Assembly: GCA_016791005.1 (NCBI GenBank)
Contig: JAEUNY010000020.1
Coordinates: 1-51,375, forward strand
Direction of reading: 5' to 3'
DNA length: 51,375 nt
Source of the DNA: Zoogloeaceae bacterium
GTDB lineage: Bacteria; Pseudomonadota; Gammaproteobacteria; Burkholderiales; Rhodocyclaceae
The notes under the pieces were generated by a model, which saw only the letters and a list, made by a program, of their open reading frames with translations, was not told where the DNA came from and searched no databases. This document shows, one piece after another, positions 24,985 to 32,168 of the stretch. Position numbers and translations under genes: made by a program. The stretch's first letter is position 1; each line of letters opens with the position of its first letter.

Positions 24985-25604
24985 GGCATTCCTTTCGTTC
25001 AAAGCGGTGCGGCGGTCGGTGTACAGTTGTCCGGTAAGTGTTTCTGCTCGACTTGCTGGCCGTGGCCAGGCAAGTGGAAGACTGCTGAGCACGGGGCACC
25101 ACCCCCGTTCTGTACGGTTTCTTTGCTGCTCGCCAGCGCCGTACGCGCATTGGCGTCCTGCCGTGCTCCGGGAGGAGCGGTGAGGCGGGAGGACCATTGA
25201 CCCAGGGTCCAAGGAGCGCCGATCGGGCGCGTTGGATTGATCCGTCCGGGGATCAGCCGGCAAGGGCAGTCGGGCCGCCGTTGCATTCTGGAAAAGGAGG
25301 TTCGGGACCTCGGAGGGGTTCGGGACCCCGTCACGTGGCGGCGTCACGCACCGCCATCACCTTTCTACCGATCCGCCCGCTTCGGGATGCCGCGCGCCTC
25401 AAGGGCTTGCGAAATCCGCGGGCGGTGGTAGGCGCGTCGTCACTAGCCGCGCTGCCGCTAGTGACGACGCGCGCTCGCTGGCGCCGGCAACCCCCGCCAC
25501 CTTGCGTGGGGAGGCATCGCCCCGCCGGGGGCAGGTCGGGCCTGCTCCGGCTGCTCTTGCTACCGGCCGGTCGGCCGCACGAGGCGCAGGGGCGTCCCGT
25601 GTCG
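24985..25604. other. Non-coding stretch inside the island
   Basis: No credible gene seen on either strand. It contains two near-identical GGTTCGGGACC units at about 25284 and 25305 and a perfect 16-bp inverted repeat at 25432-25472. Composition is GC-rich. It could be a leader, a transfer or replication site, or decayed DNA. Confidence 0.5.
25432..25472. repeat. Perfect 16-bp inverted repeat
   Basis: GCGCGTCGTCACTAGC (25432-25447), a 9-nt spacer, and its exact complement GCTAGTGACGACGCGC (25457-25472). No T run follows on either strand, which argues against a simple terminator. Confidence 0.8.
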
Positions 25605-25844
25605 TCAGGGCTGACGATGCAGGTACGGATAGCCGACCCGCTCGTAGTATTCCCGGGCCATCCTCCGCTCGTCCGAGCCGTTGCTGCCGTAGCCGTCGGC
25701 ACGCGGGGCGTTGGCCCAATTCATGATGCCGGCCAGGTCGGCGATGAAGCCACGGAGCACGAGTTCCGGCGTGACGCCATCGACGGCACATACCGCGATG
25801 AACTCGGGCGGCAGTTCCAGGGTGAGGCGCTGCATGGGTTGCAT
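25605..25844 (-). CDS. Small hypothetical protein, 79 residues
   Basis: Starts MQPMQRLTLELPPEFIAVCAVDGVTPELVLRGFIADLAGI and ends YYERVGYPYLHRQP. AGGAG 8 nt before the ATG at 25844 supports expression. It looks like a short soluble protein with a predicted strand then helices, similar in style to small accessory proteins next to integrase-domain genes in integrative elements. The LELPPEF opening faintly recalls ribbon-helix-helix proteins, but I cannot call it. It follows the second recombinase-like gene on the same strand, 620 nt upstream of it. Confidence 0.6.
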   Translation of the reverse strand: MQPMQRLTLELPPEFIAVCAVDGVTPELVLRGFIADLAGIMNWANAPRADGYGSNGSDERRMAREYYERVGYPYLHRQP

Positions 25845-26374
25845 GGGGATATCTCCTGAAGGGTGCGCCCCGCGATGGGGGCGCTGTCGGCCCCTTCCGA
25901 ACGACGCCGGGGCGCAGTCCGACGAAGGGCATGGAGGCGTGCGTTGTCGCTCGCAGCATGGCTGCCACCGACAACACCCGCGAAACACCAAGGACGCAAT
26001 GCGTTCGGAACAACAGGCGCCCGAGACGCCAGGGTGACGAATCACCTCTCAAAGGGCTTGCGTTTTTCGTGCGCGATGCACGCCGGGCCGCTAACTGGAA
26101 CGGATCAAAGCAGGGTCAGTATTGGGCTGAGGGGATACCCTAGCAATGGCAAACAATGCCGATTGGTTACCCGCCACTCGCAAACGCCAGGAATGGTGGT
26201 GGCTACGACATGGCATCGTTCTACCCGTCCCCATAGCCGACGAGCGAAGCATAGGTACGAGCCTTTTGCAGTGTCATCGGATCGAGCGCAGACGAGGGGG
26301 CAATCCCGAACATGGGGGTTGAAACAGGTATCCGGTGCGAGACGCTGGAGCGGTCTTTCTCCAGGAGAGCATCC
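25845..26374. other. Non-coding stretch inside the island
   Basis: No supported gene. A GC-rich hairpin GCGCCCC / GGGGCGC (25865-25884) stands just upstream of the Shine-Dalgarno site of the minus-strand small gene and may form in its leader. The remainder separates divergent genes and probably holds their promoters, but I see no convincing -35/-10 pair. Confidence 0.45.
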
Positions 26375-26875
26375 ATGCCAACGCTGCAAACCTTCCACGG
26401 GCGCATTGTCGATCTGCGCCGCCATACCAATGTTCATCGGTATGGGCACCTCTCGATCGGGCCGACCGACCGCTACGAACTGTGGCTCCGGGCCAACGAT
26501 GGGGCCGAGCGCGAGTTCACCGTCAATACCCGAACGATGCCCGCTAGGCGCGGGCACGAGATCAGCCTGATCGTCACGGCACAGAAGGTGCCGCAGGTCC
26601 TGGCGTTAGCGAATTGGACAACGATCGACGGGGTCAACTACACCCGCACCGAGGCACCACCCTTGGTTCGTGCCTTTGACCTTGTGGTACTGCCCGCTGC
26701 CTTCCTGGCTGCAACCATGGCCTGGGGCGACGTCGGCATGGTGCTGGTCATTCCGGGGACGCTGGCGTACCTCCTGATCGCCGCCGCTGGGCGCGCCTTG
26801 ATCCGGAGCCGGCGGGCGCGGCAAGTGGACCTGGTGATCGATGCGGAGGCACTACGGAGCCACGAGCAGCCGTAA
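26375..26875 (+). CDS. Hypothetical membrane protein, 166 residues
   Basis: The ATG at 26375 follows CAGGAGA at good spacing. The N-terminal soluble part (about 1-95) is beta-rich and includes GRIVDLRRHTNVHRYGHLSIGPTDRYELWLRANDGAEREF, which looks like a small OB- or SH3-like barrel facing the cytoplasm. Two hydrophobic helices follow at about 105-120 and 123-140 with a short turn, then a basic region (RSRRARQ) and a short C-terminal tail. I do not recognise the family; similar barrel-plus-two-helix proteins occur as accessory genes in integrative elements. Monocistronic on the plus strand. Confidence 0.65.
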   Translation: MPTLQTFHGRIVDLRRHTNVHRYGHLSIGPTDRYELWLRANDGAEREFTVNTRTMPARRGHEISLIVTAQKVPQVLALANWTTIDGVNYTRTEAPPLVRAFDLVVLPAAFLAATMAWGDVGMVLVIPGTLAYLLIAAAGRALIRSRRARQVDLVIDAEALRSHEQP

Positions 26876-27034
26876 AGCTGGTTGCCAGACGTGAAGCGGA
26901 AGCCGCTTTGCTGCTGGGAAATGAAGGTTCTGGCGCGTGATCCGACCACCCAACACCGAGTAAAAATGCACGGCGAGCATTCCAATATGGCAGCATATGC
27001 GCCACACACATACATGATTCCATCCGTGGCGATT

Positions 27035-27375
27035 ATGACCGTTGCCGATCTGGTTCGGGCCGCACGAAATGGCCGTAGCCAGAAAGAATTCGCTCACGAG
27101 CTGGGCGTCCGGCAGTCCTCTATCAGTCGCTACGAGAGCGGAAAGGCGAGCCCTCCGGTGCCAGTGATAGAGCACTGCTGCGGCTGGTGCATTCTGACAG
27201 CAGGGAGCACATTCCGACAGCCGATGAACTCGCCACCAAGGTGCGGACGGCACTTGCCGATACGAGCCTCGGTCAGTTTCGCCTCCTGATCTCGAAGCTC
27301 ATTGACTCCCTTGCAAGTGAGCATGTCCCGGCTTGTGCGACGACCGCCGCATCGACCATGAAAGACAAGAAATGA
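27035..27375 (+). pseudogene. XRE-family regulator upstream of the methyltransferase, frameshifted
   Basis: MTVADLVRAARNGRSQKEFAHELGVRQSSISRYESGKASPPV is a clear Cro/C1-type helix-turn-helix. After VIEHC the frame ends in unrelated residues, while the frame one base back continues RLVHSDSREHIPTADELATKVRTALADTSLGQFRLLISKL to a TGA at 27373-27375. That stop overlaps the methyltransferase ATG by 4 nt. One missing base near 27178 explains both pieces. The overlap shows the intact gene was translationally coupled to the methyltransferase, as controller proteins of restriction-modification loci are. The site lacks a slippery heptamer, so programmed shifting is unlikely. An upstream ATG at 27014 is possible. 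Confidence 0.7.
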
Positions 27376-28925
27376 TGTCGAGACCGATTCCGGTTGTAGA
27401 TCTCTTCGCTGGCCCAGGTGGTCTCGGAGAGGGTTTCTCTTCTCTGACCGACAGCCTGGGCTCGCGGATCTTCGATGTTCGCGTCTCCATTGAGAAGGAT
27501 CCGGTCGCGCACAGGACGCTATCGCTCCGTGCCCTGTTCCGTAGTTTTCCAAAAGGGCGTGTCCCTGACTGCTACTACGATTATGTGAGGGACGACATCA
27601 CCAGGGAAGAAATGCTCTCTCATCCCTCGGTGCCGGATGCGGCGCATGCAGCCTATGCCGAGGCGAAGAACGCGACCTTGGGCGAAATTGCGAGCGAGAA
27701 GGTCGACCAGTGGATCCGTGAGTCCATCGGCAATAGCGACCCGTGGGTCCTGATAGGAGGCCCGCCTTGCCAGGCATACTCAATTGCGGGCCGTTCTCGG
27801 ATGCGTGGGGCCGATCCTAAGGCGTTCGAAGAGGACAAGCGCCATTTTCTCTACAGGGAGTACCTGCGAATCATCCGCGGCTTCGGGCCGGCCATTTTCG
27901 TGATGGAAAACGTCAAGGGCATTCTTACGTCCAAACACGGTGGATCGCTCATTTTCGAGCGGATACTGGAAGATCTTTCCAGACCCGGCAACGGACTTGA
28001 ATATGACATACGCTCTTTCGTGGTTGATGGTCGTGGTGACAGCATCAGGCCCCAGGATTTCATCATCGAAGCCGAGAATTTTGAAGTCCCGCAGATGCGC
28101 CACAGGGTCATCCTTTTCGGAGTGCGGCGCGATCTGTCATGGCTGGATCATGACGTGCTTCCGTCGGCGATGACCGCCAGGGTGTCGGTACGCCAGGCCG
28201 TTTCAGGTTTGCCACCTTTGCGCAGCCGTCTGTCGAGAGAGCCGGATTCCTTCGAGTCGTGGTTCCGGGTGATCAAGGAAGCTCCTCGCAGCTTCAAGGG
28301 ATGGAGGACCAGAACCAGAGTGAAGATCGAGGAGCGGATGCGCGAAGCGGTGATGAGAGCCGCAGCACACCAGTCGACCGGCGGCAGATTCGTGGCAGGT
28401 GACGTGAATACCGATAGCTCGATGCCGACGGCCCTTCGTGCGTGGTATCACGATCCGCGGCTCGGGGGGACCACGCTGCACGAAACCCGTGCCCACATGC
28501 GTTCGGACCTTCACCGATATTTGTTCGCCTCCTGTTTCGCTGCCGAGTTCGGCTGTTCACCCAAGTTGGCACAGTTTCCGGAAGGACTTCTCCCGAACCA
28601 TGGGAACGTGGAAGATGAAGAGGTACCGTTCGCCGACCGCTTTCGCGTCCAGATCGCCCAGTATCCATCCACCACCGTTGTATCGCACATATCAAAGGAC
28701 GGGCACTACTATATTCATCCAGATCCCGCACAATGCCGAAGCCTGACCGTGCGGGAGGCTGCTCGTCTGCAGACTTTCCCGGACAACTACTTCTTCGAGG
28801 GCAGCAGGACGGAGCAGTACGTCCAGGTCGGAAATGCCGTACCACCCTATCTGGCCCGCCAGATTGCAGGAGTGGTTTCGGATTTCCTCGCGAGGGCCGC
28901 TATCGGGCAGCGGAATTGCGCATAG
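27372..28925 (+). CDS. DNA (cytosine-5-)-methyltransferase
   Basis: 517 residues. Methylates C5 of cytosine in an unknown target. Motif I is PVVDLFAGPGGLGEGF, motif IV GGPPCQAYS with the catalytic Cys, motif VI FVMENVKG, motif VIII QMRHRVILFG and motif X QVGNAVPPYLARQI. The variable target-recognition part between VIII and X is long (about 180 residues, with SFKGWRTRTRV and TGGRFVAGDV), so the sequence recognised cannot be guessed. It starts within an ATGA overlap with the XRE frame. The 3' end overlaps the convergent vsr gene by 26 bp. GC content is lower than the chromosome. Most likely the self-marking part of the defence locus. Confidence 0.95.
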   Translation: MMSRPIPVVDLFAGPGGLGEGFSSLTDSLGSRIFDVRVSIEKDPVAHRTLSLRALFRSFPKGRVPDCYYDYVRDDITREEMLSHPSVPDAAHAAYAEAKNATLGEIASEKVDQWIRESIGNSDPWVLIGGPPCQAYSIAGRSRMRGADPKAFEEDKRHFLYREYLRIIRGFGPAIFVMENVKGILTSKHGGSLIFERILEDLSRPGNGLEYDIRSFVVDGRGDSIRPQDFIIEAENFEVPQMRHRVILFGVRRDLSWLDHDVLPSAMTARVSVRQAVSGLPPLRSRLSREPDSFESWFRVIKEAPRSFKGWRTRTRVKIEERMREAVMRAAAHQSTGGRFVAGDVNTDSSMPTALRAWYHDPRLGGTTLHETRAHMRSDLHRYLFASCFAAEFGCSPKLAQFPEGLLPNHGNVEDEEVPFADRFRVQIAQYPSTTVVSHISKDGHYYIHPDPAQCRSLTVREAARLQTFPDNYFFEGSRTEQYVQVGNAVPPYLARQIAGVVSDFLARAAIGQRNCA

Positions 28926-29364
28926 CTATCTCGCCGACCGGGGCACCATCATCAACCCATCGGCGAACCAGTGCGCCTATGGACGGCGCGACAGACTTGT
29001 CACGAGTAGCGCATTCCCATACCGTCAGCACCCGCCAGCCTGCTGATTGCAGTACCTCAACGGCCCGGCGATCACGCTGGACGTTGCCATCAAGCTTGTT
29101 ACGCCAGAAGTCGACGTTGGAAGATGGCAGTTTCGCAAATCGGCATCCGGCATGACGGTGCCAGAAGCAGCCGTGAACGAAAATGGCTACCTTTCTGCCC
29201 GGCAAAACAATGTCCGGCCCACCGGGAAGGTCACTTCGATGCAGGCGGAAGCGGAATCCCTCAGCGAAGAGCGCGCGGCGAACGAGCATCTCGGGCCTTG
29301 TACCTTTCCCCCGGATGCCTGCCATCATCCTGCTGCGTTTCTCGGGACTGACGATGTCGGCCAT
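28900..29364 (-). CDS. vsr: Very short patch repair endonuclease Vsr
   Basis: 154 residues. Nicks beside the T of T:G mismatches left by deamination of 5-methylcytosine. Family motifs: MAGIRGKGTRPEMLVRRALFAEGFRFRLH, GGPDIVLPGRKVAIFVHGCFWHRH (metal Asp and the His-rich zinc/active-site region), then CRFAKLPSSNVDFWRNKL. It is the last gene of the minus-strand operon, 15 nt after the AIPR gene, and its tail overlaps the tail of the convergent methyltransferase by 26 bp. A Vsr beside a C5 methyltransferase fits the need to repair deaminated methylation sites; it could also act as a nuclease in the defence module. Confidence 0.95.
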   Translation of the reverse strand: MADIVSPEKRSRMMAGIRGKGTRPEMLVRRALFAEGFRFRLHRSDLPGGPDIVLPGRKVAIFVHGCFWHRHAGCRFAKLPSSNVDFWRNKLDGNVQRDRRAVEVLQSAGWRVLTVWECATRDKSVAPSIGALVRRWVDDGAPVGEIAMRNSAAR

Positions 29365-29379
29365 CTCTGCCTGCTGCTG

Positions 29380-31161
29380 TCAGCGTAGTTCTGGAATTGC
29401 GTCCCCGACCGGCGAATAGGACGACGACCGGACCGCATCCCAACACTCCGGTTTCTTGGCCCACTCGGAAATCATCCTTCCTCCGGAACTCCGGTGCAGC
29501 GCATCGTTAACCTCGACGGCCCATACCTGCAATTGTTGTCTAAGAGCCTGCGAGATGTCCTGCCTGGCCCATATCTTGTCGAGATCGATCCTGTCGCCCA
29601 GGCGATCGGCGAGTAGGGAGACGAGATAGACGACCACATTTCCCTGAAAAGCAGGGAACATGGGCCTGGCCAGTGCATGGGCCTTCTTGAAGAGAATTGC
29701 CTTGGCAATCATCGCCTTGAAGGCGGCAACGTCGGGCAGTGTTGCCGGCGGCTGCCCCTCGGGCTCCCTGAGACTATCCATGAATCGCTCGAAATTCTTC
29801 TGTGACCCGAGGCTGACCAGATCGGGCTTCCTGTCCCACGCATTCATGTACTTGGCCAGATCCGTCTTGGTGACCTTCCGCGATGGCGGCGTCACAACCT
29901 CCTTCAGGTGTTTGAGTCGAGCCGGTGTGCTCCCCTCGCGGGCGAGCATCGTGTTGTAGCTGCCAGCGGCCCGCTCGTAGAACCAGCGTCCGACACCGTC
30001 TGGGCAATAGGTGGACAACGCCAGCTTTTCAATCTCGACGTGGAATGGCTTGTTCGCAGACAGGTCGGACTGGCGGACTGCGTTCTGGCTGTTGGCGAAG
30101 CGCGAAATATCAGACACCAGCGCTTCCTCTTTAGTGGAGTCCTGCACCTTCATCACGATGATCTTCGCCGGTACCCTGACGCGGCTCAAGTCTGTATCGG
30201 GATACTTCTTCTTGGTGAAATAGAGCGAGGCCGTCGTCTGGCCACCGTTTACGATCTGCAAACCTTTGAGCCAGGTGATTCCTGCGGAACCGTCGGTCGT
30301 TCTCCCGAGAAATGCCTCGTCAGCCACGATAACGATGCCATTGTTGTAGGCCATGAAGCGCTCCGGTGAAGTTCTCAGAGTCGTCTGAATCCCCGCATTG
30401 ACGCCCTTGCCCTTTACGCTGAGGAAGGATCGGACGTTAGCTTCCAAGAGTCGCGCGCCAAATTTCTCATAGAGCAGCCGCAGCGCCTCACCAGGTATCG
30501 CTGTCAGCGCATAGTCGTAGTCGTCGCTCTCGCCTGGTACGAACACACAGGGAAGGGGTGCGCCGGAAACCTGGGTGAAGTCGACGACCAACTCGTCGCG
30601 CGGTTTGCCTTCTGACCAGTGTCGGTGCAACCGCTCGATGTCCATCACCTCGAGCCTCACGGCTTTGCCGCCGATGTCGCGCGTCTTGAAGCTCTTGGAC
30701 TTGGCCACGCGGTCGGTGATGACGTAGACGCGAACCTGTTCCAAGTCGTTGTAAATTGCCTGAAGCGTCTCGGCCAGCGAGCGCACGTCGCTGGATGGAT
30801 CAAGCTTCGGGGCCAACTTGCCTTCAGCGCAAAGCGCCAAGAAGCGCAAGCACTGCTCGACGGCGGTCTTGGTTTCGGAGTCCGGGATGGGCGTCGGAAC
30901 ATCGACGCCGGCATAGAGGCTAACGAAGAAATCGAGCTGATCGCTGTCGTCGGACACGGAATAGCCGCTTAGCCGCAGGTTTGCATTGCCCACCTTGCCC
31001 TCGAAGTGGCACTCGACCGGCTCGAACGTCATGCCGATTTCCGACATGTGGTCCATCACGATTCCCGCGAAGACCAGTTCTTCATATAGCGCGCCTTCCT
31101 GCATCTGCGAACGGACGGCGGCCTGCGTCTCGCGCAGGAAATCCGGCAGGCTCAAACTCAT
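29380..31161 (-). CDS. AIPR-family protein (abortive infection phage resistance)
   Basis: 593 residues. The AIPR domain is marked by MAYNNGIVIVADEA, the following GLQIVNGGQTTASLYF (near residue 305) and VRVPAKIIVMKVQD with SRFANSQNAVRQSDLSANKPFH. The family is named after phage-abortive-infection proteins and recurs in restriction-like operons; biochemical function is not established. The N-terminal third (YVITDRVAKSKSF and neighbours) may hold a nuclease-like fold, which I cannot confirm. Its ATG overlaps the PD-(D/E)XK gene's TGA by 4 nt (ATGA), and vsr follows after 15 nt, so it is an integral operon member. Confidence 0.9.
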   Translation of the reverse strand: MSLSLPDFLRETQAAVRSQMQEGALYEELVFAGIVMDHMSEIGMTFEPVECHFEGKVGNANLRLSGYSVSDDSDQLDFFVSLYAGVDVPTPIPDSETKTAVEQCLRFLALCAEGKLAPKLDPSSDVRSLAETLQAIYNDLEQVRVYVITDRVAKSKSFKTRDIGGKAVRLEVMDIERLHRHWSEGKPRDELVVDFTQVSGAPLPCVFVPGESDDYDYALTAIPGEALRLLYEKFGARLLEANVRSFLSVKGKGVNAGIQTTLRTSPERFMAYNNGIVIVADEAFLGRTTDGSAGITWLKGLQIVNGGQTTASLYFTKKKYPDTDLSRVRVPAKIIVMKVQDSTKEEALVSDISRFANSQNAVRQSDLSANKPFHVEIEKLALSTYCPDGVGRWFYERAAGSYNTMLAREGSTPARLKHLKEVVTPPSRKVTKTDLAKYMNAWDRKPDLVSLGSQKNFERFMDSLREPEGQPPATLPDVAAFKAMIAKAILFKKAHALARPMFPAFQGNVVVYLVSLLADRLGDRIDLDKIWARQDISQALRQQLQVWAVEVNDALHRSSGGRMISEWAKKPECWDAVRSSSYSPVGDAIPELR

Positions 31162-32168
31162 ATCGCTCCCAATTTCTTCAATGCGTCGACCACGGCGACG
31201 TTGTCACCCGCGGCCTTGTCCAGGTCGATCTCATACGCGGCGCGGGTGATCCCGGCGGGCACTCTGCCAGGGGTCAATCTGGGGAAGTCTTCCTTCACCT
31301 CGATCATCCGTGTCTCCGCGAGGGCGAACCGCCGCGCGTAGCGATCGGCGTGCGCGTCGAAGTAACCCGCAGCGAGCAGCCGCTCGCTTAAGAGGCATGT
31401 GGCTTCGTCGTCTTGCTTGGCCGATTCGCGCATGGCCGCAATCAAATCGGGCAGACTATGGCCTACCTCAGTTTGCCGCAGACGCACGCCGGCGAGGAAC
31501 AACGGCTGGCGCGTCGAATCATCGAGCTGTTCGAGCGAGCCGATCTTGGCGGGAAACCCCGTGGCGGACAGCGTGGCCTTGACCTCCACCGCCCCAGTGC
31601 CAAGCTCGAAGTCCTGAACGCCATCAAGCGGTCCCGCCCACGACTCGACGGCGACGGCCGACGGCACACCCGCGTCGACAATCGCGCGCAGCAGCGTAAG
31701 CTCTCCAACCAGGCCGATCTCGGCCTCGGGGCTCAGCGCCTGGGATCCTTTGCGCATGAACTCCTGCCAGGCGCCGACCCGTCCGATGAAAACCCGCAGC
31801 ATCCTGGCTTCGCCGGCTCCGGCCGCAGCCGAATCGTCCAGCGCTCCGACCACATCGCAGGCCATTGCGGAGAAGAGCTCCGCGCTACCTGCGGCCCTGC
31901 GGGTGAGAGCGAGCCAATGCTGGCCCGCGCTCTCCGGGTCCGCGCGCTCGACCGCGAAGCCTTGCCCCTCGGGCAGCTTTTCGGACGCTGCTAATTGCAC
32001 GGACGGGAAGCCAAGCAAGATCGCTTCGGCGTTGTCTGGCGAGCGCCGGCCCGCTCGCAGCTCCACGGAGCCGGCGGCGGGCAGCGCGATGGCGTGCCAA
32101 CCAGGCTTGGGGTCATCGCCGGACAGCGACGACCAGGCCAGCAGGAACTCTTCACTCGGACGGGCCAT
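31158..32168 (-). CDS. PD-(D/E)XK motif protein (DUF4420 type)
   Basis: 336 residues. A predicted nuclease: the core reads LSPEAEIGLVGELTLL (E148, E156), then DGVQDFELGTGAVEVKAT, giving D186, E195 and K197 as the D-(E)xK triad. FLAGVRLRQTEVGHSLPDLI follows. This matches the DUF4420 family usually placed after a Z1 gene. It would be the main DNA-cutting component of the locus, since no ordinary restriction endonuclease gene is present. The start lies inside the Z1 gene (17-nt overlap) with GCAGGA upstream, and its stop overlaps the AIPR start. Confidence 0.88.
   Translation of the reverse strand: MARPSEEFLLAWSSLSGDDPKPGWHAIALPAAGSVELRAGRRSPDNAEAILLGFPSVQLAASEKLPEGQGFAVERADPESAGQHWLALTRRAAGSAELFSAMACDVVGALDDSAAAGAGEARMLRVFIGRVGAWQEFMRKGSQALSPEAEIGLVGELTLLRAIVDAGVPSAVAVESWAGPLDGVQDFELGTGAVEVKATLSATGFPAKIGSLEQLDDSTRQPLFLAGVRLRQTEVGHSLPDLIAAMRESAKQDDEATCLLSERLLAAGYFDAHADRYARRFALAETRMIEVKEDFPRLTPGRVPAGITRAAYEIDLDKAAGDNVAVVDALKKLGAI

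Noticed and set aside
27035-27375. Programmed frameshift in the XRE gene.
   Set aside because: The frame change occurs at CACTGCTGC with no slippery heptamer or downstream pseudoknot seen; a simple base loss is the better account.
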